Below are positions 36,261-45,756 of a DNA stretch of 64,000 bases, one piece after another (within the stretch, counting starts at the first letter, position 1; every line of letters starts with the position of its first letter). The notes beneath the pieces were generated by a model. That model had not been told where the DNA came from and made no database searches. It was given only the letters and a program-made list of their open reading frames with translations. The DNA is taken from the NCBI GenBank assembly GCA_964352665.1, contig CAYGSJ010000002.1:124001-188000 (forward strand), written 5' to 3'. The translations under genes were made by a program, and so were the position numbers. This DNA is from UBA1672 sp964352665 (GTDB taxonomy: Bacteria > Pseudomonadota > Alphaproteobacteria > Micavibrionales > Micavibrionaceae).

Positions 36261-36782
36261 ATGTTTAAAAACGAATTAGAAAGATTAAAAATGACCGACG
36301 CACCACAAAACGAAAAACCACCATCCCCCGCTGCCGACGCGCCGAATGTAGGCCTCTTACCGCCGACGCGGCTCCTCTTGTTCATCCTGCTCGGCATCTC
36401 TTTGGACTGGCTGTTCCCTGTCAATTTCGGCACAAGCTGGGGCGGGCCGGGCCTGCTGCTTGTGGCGGGCAGTCTTGGTGTCGGCGCTTGGGCGATCATG
36501 ACCTTTAAAAATGCGGGCACAAATGTGCCGCCGAACCTTCCGGCTACGGTCTTTGTCACCGACGGGCCGTTCCAATATACACGCAATCCGATGTATCTTG
36601 GTATGCTGGCCAGTTATATTGGCGTCGGAATGATGGCGGACGCGCCGATCATGCTGCCGCTGGCCGCCGGTCTATGGTTCATGTTCGACCGTCAGATCAT
36701 TCCGGCGGAGGAAAACTATCTCACCGCGAAATTCGGCAGCGACTATCTCGACTACAAGGAACGCGTCCGCCGTTGGGTATAA
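36261..36782 (+). CDS. Isoprenylcysteine carboxyl methyltransferase-like membrane protein
   Basis: Product of 173 aa with about four membrane helices from residue 33. The C-terminal ICMT/PEMT signature is present: FQYTRNPMYLGMLASYIG near residue 105, then IIPAEENYLTAKFGSDYLDYKERVRRWV with the conserved EE and Y. Bacterial members methylate small or lipid substrates with SAM; the true substrate is unknown. ATG 36291 (MTDAPQNEKP) is a possible alternative start. Confidence 0.85.
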   Translation: MFKNELERLKMTDAPQNEKPPSPAADAPNVGLLPPTRLLLFILLGISLDWLFPVNFGTSWGGPGLLLVAGSLGVGAWAIMTFKNAGTNVPPNLPATVFVTDGPFQYTRNPMYLGMLASYIGVGMMADAPIMLPLAAGLWFMFDRQIIPAEENYLTAKFGSDYLDYKERVRRWV

Positions 36783-36784
36783 AA

Positions 36785-37300
36785 TCAGTAAAGCCCCGGC
36801 GCGTCCGGCTCTAACACATAATCTTCTCTGGTAAAGAAATCATATAAGTTGGCCTCCGTCCCGCGGAGCCCGTGACGTATCAGCAGATCATAAGGCATCC
36901 CCATCGCCTCCAGCACCGCAATCGTCGCAGCGCGGCAATTGATCGCACGCGGGTCCGGATCTTCAAGAGGGGTAAAGGGGAGCAACGCATCGGTTATCTC
37001 ACGTGCAAAATCACACGCGCTTTCCCAAATCGGGAGAACAGTGTCTTGATCACCGTGCGCAATAATATGCCTGTCAAGATAAGGAGGGAGATATTGCCTT
37101 GATGGAGAGACACCTATTATGGTCTTGATAAACCCATCCCGCCCTACAAAATGCATTTCTTTTTCTATCAGGGGGCGCTCGCCCGCATATGGCCGTGCCA
37201 AACACAAAAACACATGATTGATATCGCCAACCCTAAGGCTTGGATGTGCTTCCGGCCCCTGCTTGTTCTGAACAATATAGATGGCGTATTCAATAGACAT
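36785..37300 (-). CDS. Hypothetical protein, 171 aa
   Basis: Soluble protein with no recognised family. Segments include HVFLCLARPYAGERPLIEKEMHF and a Cys-containing helix INCRAATIAVLEAMGMPYD with a His in HGLRG. A Cys/His pair of this kind occurs in papain-like folds, but this is speculation. It is convergent with the ICMT-like gene (2 nt apart) and divergent from the FAD monooxygenase gene. Confidence 0.6.
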   Translation of the reverse strand: MSIEYAIYIVQNKQGPEAHPSLRVGDINHVFLCLARPYAGERPLIEKEMHFVGRDGFIKTIIGVSPSRQYLPPYLDRHIIAHGDQDTVLPIWESACDFAREITDALLPFTPLEDPDPRAINCRAATIAVLEAMGMPYDLLIRHGLRGTEANLYDFFTREDYVLEPDAPGLY

Positions 37301-37387
37301 CCGGCTTGTTACAGGAATACACCGGCTTATGTCAATAAAAAAGGGGAGCGACTTCCCCTCGCCAACCGAATCTATTAATCTCTCCCC

Positions 37388-38461
37388 ATGAAGACCAATT
37401 CTAAAATCCTCATCGTCGGCGCGGGGCCAACCGGCCTCACAACAGCCATAGAGCTTTACCGCCGCGGCTACAGCCCGCGCATTATCGACCGCAAGGCCGC
37501 ACCATCCCCCCTATCGCGTGCGGTCGGCATCAACGCCCGCTCGCTGGATTTGCTGGAACCGTCCGGCATCACCAATGACCTTCTTGCCGAAGGGTACAAG
37601 CTCAAAAAGGTAAAGCTGCATAACGGCAAAAAAACCATCGGCAAAATCCGTCTCCACAAATTGCCGCACCGCTTCAATTTCCTGCTGGCTCTGCCGCAAA
37701 ACGAAACCGAAGAGATCATGCGCAAAAAACTGGAAGAGCTCGGCGGCACCGTCGAATACGGCCACGCGCTCACGCAACTTGTTATCAAGGATGGCAAGGC
37801 AATGGCCGGAATAAACGAAGACAGGGCAAAAAAATATGATTTGCTCATCGGGGCAGACGGCGCGCACAGCATGGTGCGCCAGAGCATGAATATTCCCTTT
37901 ATCGGTTATGACTACCCACAGCGCTGGAGCATTGCCGACTTTGAATCCCGTAACTGGCCGGGAGATGCGGATTTGTTTTTTACTCATGGCGGGCATGTAC
38001 GTTTTGTCGTACGAATCGGTGAAAACCGCTACCGCGCCGTGGCCGATCAACCCGACGCGCTGGCTGGTATTCCGCTCTATTTCAACCTTGACAAGCTGCA
38101 CCGCAAAGACGACTTCGTGATTTCCATCCGTCAGGCTGAAACCTATCAAAAACCGCCCGTTTATCTGGCGGGTGATGCCGCGCATGTGCATTCTCCTGCT
38201 GGTGGCCGCGGCATGAATCTGGGAATCGAAGATGGCTGGGACCTTGCACGGCGCATTGCCGAAGATGATCTGGAAGGTTACACCGCCGCGCGTCATCCTG
38301 TCGGCGCGCACTGGATATCCTTAAGCGAACGGATCGTACGCGGTGCAACGGCAAACTCCTTTCGGGGTCGCCTCCTTCGCAACCTCATGATCTCTATCGT
38401 TTCAATCTTTTCGTTCCTGCAAGTTCCCTTGCTGAAGCGCGTCGCCGGATTACAAGACTAG
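37388..38461 (+). CDS. FAD-dependent monooxygenase (PHBH/UbiH-like)
   Basis: Class A flavoprotein of 357 aa. Dinucleotide-binding motif ILIVGAGPTGLTTAIELYRRG at the N-terminus, the DG motif (LLIGADGAHSMVR near 155) and the FAD-ribityl motif YLAGDAAHVHSPAGGRGMN near 259. It hydroxylates an aromatic or polyketide-like substrate using NADPH and O2; the substrate cannot be read from sequence. The protein ends soon after the FAD domain. Monocistronic by position. Confidence 0.9.
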   Translation: MKTNSKILIVGAGPTGLTTAIELYRRGYSPRIIDRKAAPSPLSRAVGINARSLDLLEPSGITNDLLAEGYKLKKVKLHNGKKTIGKIRLHKLPHRFNFLLALPQNETEEIMRKKLEELGGTVEYGHALTQLVIKDGKAMAGINEDRAKKYDLLIGADGAHSMVRQSMNIPFIGYDYPQRWSIADFESRNWPGDADLFFTHGGHVRFVVRIGENRYRAVADQPDALAGIPLYFNLDKLHRKDDFVISIRQAETYQKPPVYLAGDAAHVHSPAGGRGMNLGIEDGWDLARRIAEDDLEGYTAARHPVGAHWISLSERIVRGATANSFRGRLLRNLMISIVSIFSFLQVPLLKRVAGLQD

Positions 38462-38535
38462 CAACCAAACACTCACGATCTTCTTGTGATCGATTCTTTT
38501 CTATGCCCTATTAATCTGAAAGAAAGGAGCCTGAT

Positions 38536-38661
38536 ATAAAAAATTTCTTGGTATTAATGCTTGTTATACTCGCGCTTTCCGGCTGTGAAACACTGGAAAA
38601 AAACGCAAGTGACGCCCTCAGCACAATAGGCGGCAGCGCAGGACGAAGTGCAGGGAGTTAA
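38536..38661 (+). CDS. Tiny entericidin-like lipoprotein with apparent ATA start
   Basis: Frame of 41 codons reading (M)KNFLVLMLVILALSGC with lipobox LSGC (Cys17), then ETLEKNASDALSTIGGSAGRSAGS. This fits entericidin-type small lipoproteins. The codon at the expected position, 6 nt after SD AGGAG (38525-38529), is ATA rather than ATG. TTG 38548 or ATG 38557 would shorten the signal peptide and remove its basic start. Either AUA is used, or the start was mutated. The stop is 1 nt before the next lipoprotein's ATG. Confidence 0.55.
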   Translation: MKNFLVLMLVILALSGCETLEKNASDALSTIGGSAGRSAGS

Positions 38662-38662
38662 T

Positions 38663-38833
38663 ATGAAACCGGTTAAATACCTGATTCTATTTACGTTGAT
38701 ACTGTCCCTTACGTCCTGTGGCATTGTCAGCCGCATCAGCCGCACCACAAGAAATATCCTCACAGAAGCCCAGCACCCCTCAATACCGGACGAGGCCAAA
38801 GTCATTGTCGCTTATGATGACACCGGATTATAA
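38663..38833 (+). CDS. Small lipoprotein, 56 aa
   Basis: MKPVKYLILFTLILSLTSC is a clear lipoprotein signal with lipobox LTSC (Cys19). The mature part (about 38 aa, GIVSRISRTTRNILTEAQHP...) is short, without known family. SD AGGGAG lies 5 nt before ATG 38663. Its start follows the upstream lipoprotein's stop at once, so the two are coupled. Confidence 0.75.
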   Translation: MKPVKYLILFTLILSLTSCGIVSRISRTTRNILTEAQHPSIPDEAKVIVAYDDTGL

Positions 38834-39275
38834 ATCTGGAATTTAGGCAAAAAAAAACCCCGGCCGCTAGGGAGTGTGGGGGGGAGATAAGCGGCGCGAG
38901 GTAAATTTAAGCCTGTTATAGGCTACAAAAATAGCAAAGGCAACATTAAATTGGTACTTAGATACATTTTTTTTGCATAAAAGCCATGCAGTTTTTGCAT
39001 GACTACATACCGTATCGTTATGCATATCAAAAAAATCTTATATAAAAAGAAGAAAAAACGAACATAATCAATAGCTTGATTGTGCAATGCAACATTTGGC
39101 ATTCTGGAACGGCTTGTCGCTAAAATGAAGGTATAAGCGACAAAAAATATTTAGCACCGTCAAAAAATCTTCAATATTTTAACCTTTGGCCATACCAACA
39201 TGTCTACTTTGTATCTGCGGAATTTCCCTGCCTATAAAAACTAAATTCTTGCACTCCCCTGTTCGGACTGCTTAG
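38834..39275. other. Non-coding stretch with hairpins
   Basis: No plausible gene. It contains a G+C-rich inverted repeat (GCCGCT near 38866 / AGCGGC near 38889) in a CCCCGG...GGGGG context, CATGCA/TGCATG near 38985, and a perfect TTGTCGCT/AGCGACAA stem (about 39115-39144). None is followed by a convincing T-run. A structured small RNA or long leader of the DUF3137 gene is possible. Confidence 0.5.
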
Positions 39276-40289
39276 ATGTTTTGCATGAGCATTGAAGAAA
39301 ATACAGAAATAGAACTTCCTCCTGTCAAAGAAGAGATCAACCGCGTCGACGATACGCGTTTCAAAAAAAATCTAGAGGTCGTTATAAAAGAGTCCGAGGA
39401 AATAAGACTCAAAAGAATGCGCCAGCACAGAACACGCGGATTTATTGCCATCAATATGAGCATCCTGTTCGTGCTGGCAGGCTCTGCTGCCTCTGGCTAT
39501 TACTTCCTGATGGAGGCAGAATTATTCATTGCCGCAGGCGCTCTGGCCAGCTCGTTTATTCCTGTTCTGCTCATCCATTATTGGGCCGGACGTCCTATCA
39601 AAGCTTATCTGCGTGAACATAAAACAATCTTTATGCCAAAACTTGCAAAAGCGCTAAACGGCTTGGCCTACCACCCTTCACGCGGTGTGAGTTCAAAAAT
39701 AATAAACAAGCTCGCCGTAATTCCTGCTTATGATGAATATAAGGCCGAAGACTGCTTCATGGGAAAATATAAGGGCGTTAAAGTCCTCTTTTCAGAGGCA
39801 CGGCTTTACGCAAAAAAACGCCGTGATGAACCGTTATTCCACGGGTTATTTGTGCTTCTTGAAGCGCCGGCCGAGGCCATAGAGGGGCACACAATCATTA
39901 CGTCTAACCTACGCATGATGAAGGCTTATAAAACAACTCGCTGGAAGTCATTACAACAGGTCCATATCAGTGTCTCCGACCCTGCATGGGATAAGTTTCA
40001 TGTCTTCTCCAACAAACCCGAAGCCGCAGAACTCATGGTCGGCGACCGTCTGCTCAAGGAATTATCCGAAGCCGGCACAATATTCGATGACGCCGAACTG
40101 ACCGCCGTTCTGTTTGGAAAAAAATATGTTTTCCTCATGATCCCCTATGAACACGACATGTTCGAGGCCTCGAACCTCTTTGTCCCCGTCACGACAAAAT
40201 CACAGGCCATGAAATGCAAAAAAGAAATCGAGCAACTTCTCGAAATTATTGATGTATTCGATTTATACAGGCCAGTAGAAACAGCATAA
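39276..40289 (+). CDS. DUF3137-family membrane protein
   Basis: Product of 337 aa with two adjacent membrane helices (about 58-80 and 86-105) after a charged N-terminus, then a large cytoplasmic domain. Family features are the PAYDEYKAEDCFMGKYKGVKV core, FSEARLYAKKRRDEPLFHGLFVLLE and the C-terminal FEASNLFVP. The function of DUF3137 is not known. It is followed by a strong terminator, so it is likely monocistronic. Confidence 0.75.
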   Translation: MFCMSIEENTEIELPPVKEEINRVDDTRFKKNLEVVIKESEEIRLKRMRQHRTRGFIAINMSILFVLAGSAASGYYFLMEAELFIAAGALASSFIPVLLIHYWAGRPIKAYLREHKTIFMPKLAKALNGLAYHPSRGVSSKIINKLAVIPAYDEYKAEDCFMGKYKGVKVLFSEARLYAKKRRDEPLFHGLFVLLEAPAEAIEGHTIITSNLRMMKAYKTTRWKSLQQVHISVSDPAWDKFHVFSNKPEAAELMVGDRLLKELSEAGTIFDDAELTAVLFGKKYVFLMIPYEHDMFEASNLFVPVTTKSQAMKCKKEIEQLLEIIDVFDLYRPVETA

Positions 40290-40380
40290 ATCCATATGTA
40301 TATTTCGTAAAAAAATGCCCATCACAAGACGTGTATAGACTCATTTTCAACTAAAAATAAAAAAAATTCATAAGGAACCG

Positions 40381-40405
40381 ACCGGCTGTCAAAAGCCGGT
40401 TTTTT
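40381..40405 (+). terminator. Intrinsic terminator after the DUF3137 gene
   Basis: ACCGGCT and AGCCGGT pair around GTCAAA, followed by six T. Confidence 0.85.
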
Positions 40406-40559
40406 CATAACTTTTTGTTTTCCAATCCTTTTTCAAGTTATATAAAATTTTATTCAAATATAAGACAAAGTAAAAGTAAGAATTACTTCGAATTTTATGC
40501 ATAATTAAATCGGTATTTACTTGGTTCTCATAATATCAACCTAACTAAGGGGGCATATT

Positions 40560-41111
40560 ATGAGTTATCAAGCACATCAGGACAGTCAATGTTTGGCCAT
40601 TCAAAAAATAATTAACGGCCTTATGCATGAATTGCATAAATTGGCGCCCCACCCTGATCAACCTCAGAATAAAGGTCCTCTCTTCATCAAAAGCAATCCA
40701 CTTTTCAAAGTTGCCAACGATCGCGACAGCATGCTTGGCAACATGATCATGGAAAGCATCCTGGGCGCAGCGTTTTCGGAAGCGGTGTCCGAAATATCCG
40801 ATAACTTCGGAAGCTGGACCCAGGATTTTGATGCAGGCACAGTTCTGGAACTCTACGATGTGTACAGAACGGAGATCGAAGAAGATAACAACAAAATCGC
40901 CGCACATGGTCAGGGCACAATGGCCCGCATGTCAGGTAAATCAATAGCAAACAGCTTCAATATGCGCGGAAATCTGGACGAGCCCCTACAGGCTTTTATG
41001 GATGATATGCCAAAACGCATGAAAATAGAACGTGATCTTGCCTATTACGCCAGAGAGCTTGAACACCTTATGGTCGCTCCAGCGCTAGAAGCACCAAGCA
41101 TCGCAGCATAA
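40560..41111 (+). CDS. Hypothetical protein, 183 aa
   Basis: Soluble, mostly helical protein without a recognised family. It contains a Gln/His-rich N-terminus (MSYQAHQDSQ), a central IMESILGAAFSEAVSEISDNF helix and an Ala-rich C-terminus. SD AAGGGGG lies 6 nt upstream of the ATG, after about 150 nt of A+T-rich DNA. No membrane segment. Confidence 0.6.
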   Translation: MSYQAHQDSQCLAIQKIINGLMHELHKLAPHPDQPQNKGPLFIKSNPLFKVANDRDSMLGNMIMESILGAAFSEAVSEISDNFGSWTQDFDAGTVLELYDVYRTEIEEDNNKIAAHGQGTMARMSGKSIANSFNMRGNLDEPLQAFMDDMPKRMKIERDLAYYARELEHLMVAPALEAPSIAA

Positions 41112-41250
41112 ATTCTTCTTTTCCTTTCTATCCGTTTTTGCCATGATGATATCGGGATAAAACGACTTTGATCCTAACTGTTTCTAACTTTTCTGTTAGT
41201 ATGCTAAACTAATTCTAGCGATAAGCCGTCCACCGTCAGGCAGGTTCTAT

Positions 41251-42165
41251 ATGGATATCGACACCTCTTTACTGCGTGAAAAATTTGAAATCGAAGAAAA
41301 AAATGCACAAAATAAAAATAGTGCATTAAAAATTGTGTGCCCAAGCACAAGAATGCTGATCGATCTTAAGGCCGGCGAAACAACATCGGAAATCTACGCC
41401 GTTAGAACAAACAGCATGCATAGCTGCGTGCGCATGGTGGCCCAAATGGTCATGGAATTTGAAAAAAGAGGGCCGATCGTACGGCGCGTTGAGCCTCTGG
41501 ACTGGTCGGAATTATGGCATAACGCACTCAGCGGCTACGACCGCACCTTTAACCACAAGCGTTGGGTTTCTATCCATCACAATGGCAAGGTTATCTACTC
41601 ATCCGGTGAATATCATTCCTTCTTTGACATCATTGAAAAATTCGACGTGATCAATAAGGGAAAATACGAAAACTCTATACAACAGGCTGAGAATGCTTTC
41701 AAACAAAGCGGACGGGATGTCACCATTAAATATGACACAAATGTTGCTCTTGTTGCTGCTCTTGGAAAAGAAGGCGGTAGATGTTCCATGGTTCTGCGCG
41801 GACCTGACCGCACCACGACATTCAATTACTCGCTAAAACCCCTGGAAATAGGCGTAAAAATGAATACCGCGCAGGCCCTGAACACCGCGGCTGATTTCCT
41901 TGAAGGCGTGCAGCTTTCCTACATGATCGGCATTAACATGGAAAAGCTCAACCACGGCATGATTGAAAGATACTCCGAGGAAGACAAACAAACCCAAAGC
42001 GCAAGAAAACGTATTATTCAGCTGGACTCACAAATAAACAGCATGGAAACACGATACGCTGTTCGCTACAGACCGGAACGCCCGAATTTTAACAAGCTGG
42101 TCAAACTTGCCGAGGAATTCGCGAAAAACTTCGTAATCAAAGATGCAGACGAGACCTATATATAG
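41251..42165 (+). CDS. Hypothetical protein, 304 aa
   Basis: Soluble protein, no family recognised. A charged N-terminal helix is followed by an alpha/beta middle (WVSIHHNGKVIYSSGEYHSFFDIIEKF; DVTIKYDTNVALVAALGKEGG; CSMVLRGPDRTTTFNYSL) and a C-terminal helical tail. It is convergent with acnA, 3 nt between stops. The upstream 139 nt separate it from the 183-aa gene, and the two may share transcription. Confidence 0.65.
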   Translation: MDIDTSLLREKFEIEEKNAQNKNSALKIVCPSTRMLIDLKAGETTSEIYAVRTNSMHSCVRMVAQMVMEFEKRGPIVRRVEPLDWSELWHNALSGYDRTFNHKRWVSIHHNGKVIYSSGEYHSFFDIIEKFDVINKGKYENSIQQAENAFKQSGRDVTIKYDTNVALVAALGKEGGRCSMVLRGPDRTTTFNYSLKPLEIGVKMNTAQALNTAADFLEGVQLSYMIGINMEKLNHGMIERYSEEDKQTQSARKRIIQLDSQINSMETRYAVRYRPERPNFNKLVKLAEEFAKNFVIKDADETYI

Positions 42166-42168
42166 GTC

Positions 42169-44844
42169 TTATGCCGCGGCAAGCGAGCGCAGAACATAAT
42201 GCAAAATTCCGCCATTAAGATAATATTCCAGCTCATCCAATGTGTCGATCCGGCATAACAATACAACATCCTGCATGGAACCATCTTCATAATGAACGGT
42301 CATTTTTATATCTTGTTGCGGCTCCAGACCACCTGAAATCCCGACAATGTCAAAGGTCTCGTCACCACGCAAATTCAAAGTCTTGCGGTTCTTCCCGCCT
42401 TTGAACTGCAAAGGCAAGACCCCCATACCGATCAAGTTCGATCTATGAATACGCTCGAAGCTTTCCGCAATCACGGCCTTCACACCCAGCAGGCGCGTAC
42501 CTTTGGCCGCCCAGTCACGTGATGATCCTGTACCATATTCCGCACCGGCCACTACAACCAGAGAACGTCCCTCGGCCTGATAACGCATCGAGGCGTCATA
42601 AATACTCATCTGCTCCCCTGATGGAAGATGCTTTGTAAAACCACCTTCAACACCCGGAACCATCTCGTTCTTGATACGAATATTGGCAAATGTCCCGCGC
42701 GTCATAACCTGATCATTACCCCGACGGGATCCGTAAGAGTTAAAATCAACGGGCTGCACATTATGATCTGTCAGATACTCACCCGCAGGGGCATCCTTCT
42801 TGATCGCACCCGCCGGAGAAATATGGTCCGTTGTTACGGAATCGCCCAGCATTGCCAGTAAATGCGCGCCTTTAATATCCTGCACTGCACCCGGCTCCTG
42901 CGCCATACCGCTAAAGAAAGGCGGATTTCTGACATAGGTAGAATTGGCCGCCCAGTTATAGGTCTGGCCGCTCGCATCGCCACCGATTTCCTGCCACTCC
43001 TTTGGTCCCTTGAACACATCGGCGTAACGCTCTGTAAACATCGCAGGGGTTAAACAAGCGGCCACAGTATCGGCAATTTCCTTATTGGTTGGCCAGATAT
43101 CTTTCAAATAAACATCTTTACCATCTTTGCCCTGCCCCAGCGGCTCGGTCAGCAAATCAATACGCATCGATCCCGCCAACGCATACGCCACTACCAAAGG
43201 CGGCGACGCCAGATAGTTTGACTTTACATGCGGCGAAATACGCCCTTCGAAATTCCGGTTACCGGAAAGAACAGACGTTACATTAAGGTCACCTTCATCT
43301 ACGGCATCCCCGACCGGCCCTGGTAAAGGACCTGAATTTCCAATACAGGTCGTACACCCATAGCCAACCGTGTTAAAGCCCAGCGCATCCAGATCTTCTT
43401 GCAATCCTGCCTTGTTCAGATAATCCGTCACCACCTGTGATCCGGGCGCAAGCGACGTTTTCACCCACGGCTTCACTGTTAAACCCAACGCATGTGCTTT
43501 GCGTGCCACCAATCCCGATGCCACCATCACAGATGGATTCGATGTATTGGTACAACTCGTAATCGCGGCAATGACAACATCGCCATTTGATAACTCGTAA
43601 TCCGCCCCTTTAACCGCAACAGATTTATGGTCAGGCTCGTGATCTTCAAATGCTTGCGCAGCCTTTGATAAGGCAATCCGGTCCTGTGGACGCTTTGGCC
43701 CTGAAATCGCCGGCTCGACATCTCCTAAATCAAGGTGCAACGTTGTCGTAAACTCTGGGTCAGGCGTATTCGCATCGCGCCACATCCCTTGTGCCTTGGC
43801 ATATTCCTCTACCACTTTCACACGATGTGCATCGCGGCCCGTAAATGCCAGATAGCGCAAAGTCTCTTCATCAATCGGGAAGAACCCGCATGTCGCACCA
43901 TATTCCGGTGCCATATTCGCAATCGTTGCCTGATCGGCAAGACTCAAGTGATCAAGACCCGAGCCATAAAATTCTACAAATTTCCCGACCACACCAAGCT
44001 CGCGCAACATCTCGACCACACGCAAAACAAGGTCGGTCGCTGTCGTGCCTTCTTTCATCTCGCCAGTCAGCTTAAATCCAACCACCTCGGGAATAAGCAT
44101 GGATACAGGCTGCCCCAACATCGCGGCTTCGGCTTCGATACCGCCAACACCCCAACCAAGAACGGCCAGGCCATTGACCATGGTGGTGTGCGAATCGGTT
44201 CCGACTAATGTGTCCGGATAAATAACATTCGTACCCGGATTCTGCTCGTCTTCGTCCATCCACACGGTCTGTGCCAGATACTCCAAATTCACCTGATGAC
44301 AAATCCCTGTCCCCGGCGGCACAACACGAAAATTCTTGAACGCTTCCTGCCCCCAACGCAAGAAACTATAACGCTCGCCATTACGCTCGAACTCACGCTC
44401 GACATTCGCCTGAAATGCACCCGTTGAACCGTACTCATCCACCATCACCGAGTGGTCAATCACCAAATCCACCGGAACAAGAGGGTTAATCTTTTGCGGG
44501 TCCCCGCCAAGGGCCGCCATTGCCTCGCGCATTGCTGCCAAATCCACCACGGCCGGAACGCCGGTAAAATCCTGCATCAACACACGCGCCGGACGATACG
44601 CAATCTCATGCGTCGAACGCTTCTTGCCCAGCCATTCCTGCACGGCCTTTACATCATCAACTTTAACAGAGCGCCCATCTTCATGACGCAATAAATTCTC
44701 CAGCAACACCTTCAAAGTATAAGGCAGCTTCGAGACATCTCCGATTTGCTTTGCAGCCGCATCAAGAGAAAAATAATCATAGTTTTTCCCGTCAACCGTC
44801 AGCGTTTTTCTTGTTTTCAGTGAATCTTGTCCTGTGCGTGCCAT
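42169..44844 (-). CDS. acnA: Aconitate hydratase A
   Basis: TCA-cycle enzyme converting citrate to isocitrate with a 4Fe-4S cluster; 891 aa, as expected for AcnA/IRP-type. Cluster cysteines are visible in AITSCTNTSNPSVM and GYGCTTCIGNSGPLPGP. Other family blocks are GTDSHTTMVNGLAVLGWGVGG and GAEYGTGSSRDWAAKGT. I chose the start at 44844 (MARTGQDSLKTRKTL), with GAGG upstream; the longer frame adds a hydrophobic, unlikely extension. Confidence 0.97.
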   Translation of the reverse strand: MARTGQDSLKTRKTLTVDGKNYDYFSLDAAAKQIGDVSKLPYTLKVLLENLLRHEDGRSVKVDDVKAVQEWLGKKRSTHEIAYRPARVLMQDFTGVPAVVDLAAMREAMAALGGDPQKINPLVPVDLVIDHSVMVDEYGSTGAFQANVEREFERNGERYSFLRWGQEAFKNFRVVPPGTGICHQVNLEYLAQTVWMDEDEQNPGTNVIYPDTLVGTDSHTTMVNGLAVLGWGVGGIEAEAAMLGQPVSMLIPEVVGFKLTGEMKEGTTATDLVLRVVEMLRELGVVGKFVEFYGSGLDHLSLADQATIANMAPEYGATCGFFPIDEETLRYLAFTGRDAHRVKVVEEYAKAQGMWRDANTPDPEFTTTLHLDLGDVEPAISGPKRPQDRIALSKAAQAFEDHEPDHKSVAVKGADYELSNGDVVIAAITSCTNTSNPSVMVASGLVARKAHALGLTVKPWVKTSLAPGSQVVTDYLNKAGLQEDLDALGFNTVGYGCTTCIGNSGPLPGPVGDAVDEGDLNVTSVLSGNRNFEGRISPHVKSNYLASPPLVVAYALAGSMRIDLLTEPLGQGKDGKDVYLKDIWPTNKEIADTVAACLTPAMFTERYADVFKGPKEWQEIGGDASGQTYNWAANSTYVRNPPFFSGMAQEPGAVQDIKGAHLLAMLGDSVTTDHISPAGAIKKDAPAGEYLTDHNVQPVDFNSYGSRRGNDQVMTRGTFANIRIKNEMVPGVEGGFTKHLPSGEQMSIYDASMRYQAEGRSLVVVAGAEYGTGSSRDWAAKGTRLLGVKAVIAESFERIHRSNLIGMGVLPLQFKGGKNRKTLNLRGDETFDIVGISGGLEPQQDIKMTVHYEDGSMQDVVLLCRIDTLDELEYYLNGGILHYVLRSLAAA

Positions 44845-45228
44845 TATGGGGAACCTCGTAAAAGTGATTAGATAAATATAAGCAGCAAATGCCACGGATG
44901 AGTGTACATCATTAATCGAAAGAGATTAAGTGAAGATTAACAAGAACCATATTTTTTAAGCGCAGCGCCGGCATAATGATTTTTAACACGGATTTTAAAA
45001 AATATTATTATATTACAATTATTTAAAATAACTCGAAAACAGCACGATTAATCCATTTTTTTGCCATATTCATGGACGATAATGATAATGAGATGAAAAA
45101 GGCTAGTTCAAAGAATTAAAGCTCCTTAAACATCCAATTCGCTTACTTACTTTATTCATACCGCTGCTCCTTCCCAGGGCAGCGGTTTTTGATTGCGCAC
45201 CCTCCTGCGCACCTGTTAATACATCATC
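44845..45228. other. Intergenic region with short ORF and terminator
   Basis: No normal gene. On the plus strand a 15-codon frame (45072-45119, MDDNDNEMKKASSKN) is followed by a strong hairpin terminator. The rest is A+T-rich and probably holds the divergent acnA promoter. Confidence 0.5.
45160..45190 (+). terminator. Intrinsic terminator upstream of ccmG
   Basis: ACCGCTG (45160-45166) pairs with CAGCGGT (45180-45186) around a 13-nt loop, followed by T5. It lies before, not after, the ccmG-like gene, so it ends a short upstream transcript or acts as an attenuator. Confidence 0.7.
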
Positions 45229-45756
45229 ATGAATAAAACAATTTCGATCATTCCCCTCCTCGCACTTATCGCCCTTGCCTATATGGCAATGAGCCAATCT
45301 CTTGATGTACCTTCCACAAAAATGATCGGCAGTCCCGTCCCCGATTTTGAAATGCACGAGTTTACCATGGGCGGGATGTCACAAAATATCCTGACCCGGT
45401 CCTCTCTGCCCTCCGATGTTATAATGATCAACATATTCGCAAGCTGGTGCCCCACATGTGCAATAGAACATGATGTCCTGATGTCTCTCTCGCAAAAAGG
45501 CGTTCGCATTTATGGCTTGGCCTTTGATGACACCGAAAACGATCTCCGCGGCATGCTGGCAAAAGAGGGAAACCCCTATGAAAAAATAGGATTGCCTCCC
45601 CCTGTCTATGATTACAAAAACTGGAATTTAAAAGGCACCCCCGAAAGCTTCATCATTGACTCCTCGGGTATTATTCGCCATCGCCATAGAGGCCCCCTCA
45701 CCGAAGAAGACGCGAAAAACAAAATCCTGCCCTTAATCGAAAGATTAAAAAAATGA
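45229..45756 (+). CDS. ccmG: Thiol:disulfide interchange protein, CcmG/DsbE type
   Basis: Membrane-anchored periplasmic thioredoxin of 175 aa: N-terminal hydrophobic anchor (about 5-22), then thioredoxin fold with WCPTC (Cys74, Cys77) and the cis-Pro loop KGTPESFIID near 145. CcmG proteins reduce apocytochrome c for haem ligation. The following CcmI-like TPR gene overlaps its stop (ATGA), supporting a cytochrome c maturation role. Other ccm genes are not in the window. Confidence 0.9.
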   Translation: MNKTISIIPLLALIALAYMAMSQSLDVPSTKMIGSPVPDFEMHEFTMGGMSQNILTRSSLPSDVIMINIFASWCPTCAIEHDVLMSLSQKGVRIYGLAFDDTENDLRGMLAKEGNPYEKIGLPPPVYDYKNWNLKGTPESFIIDSSGIIRHRHRGPLTEEDAKNKILPLIERLKK

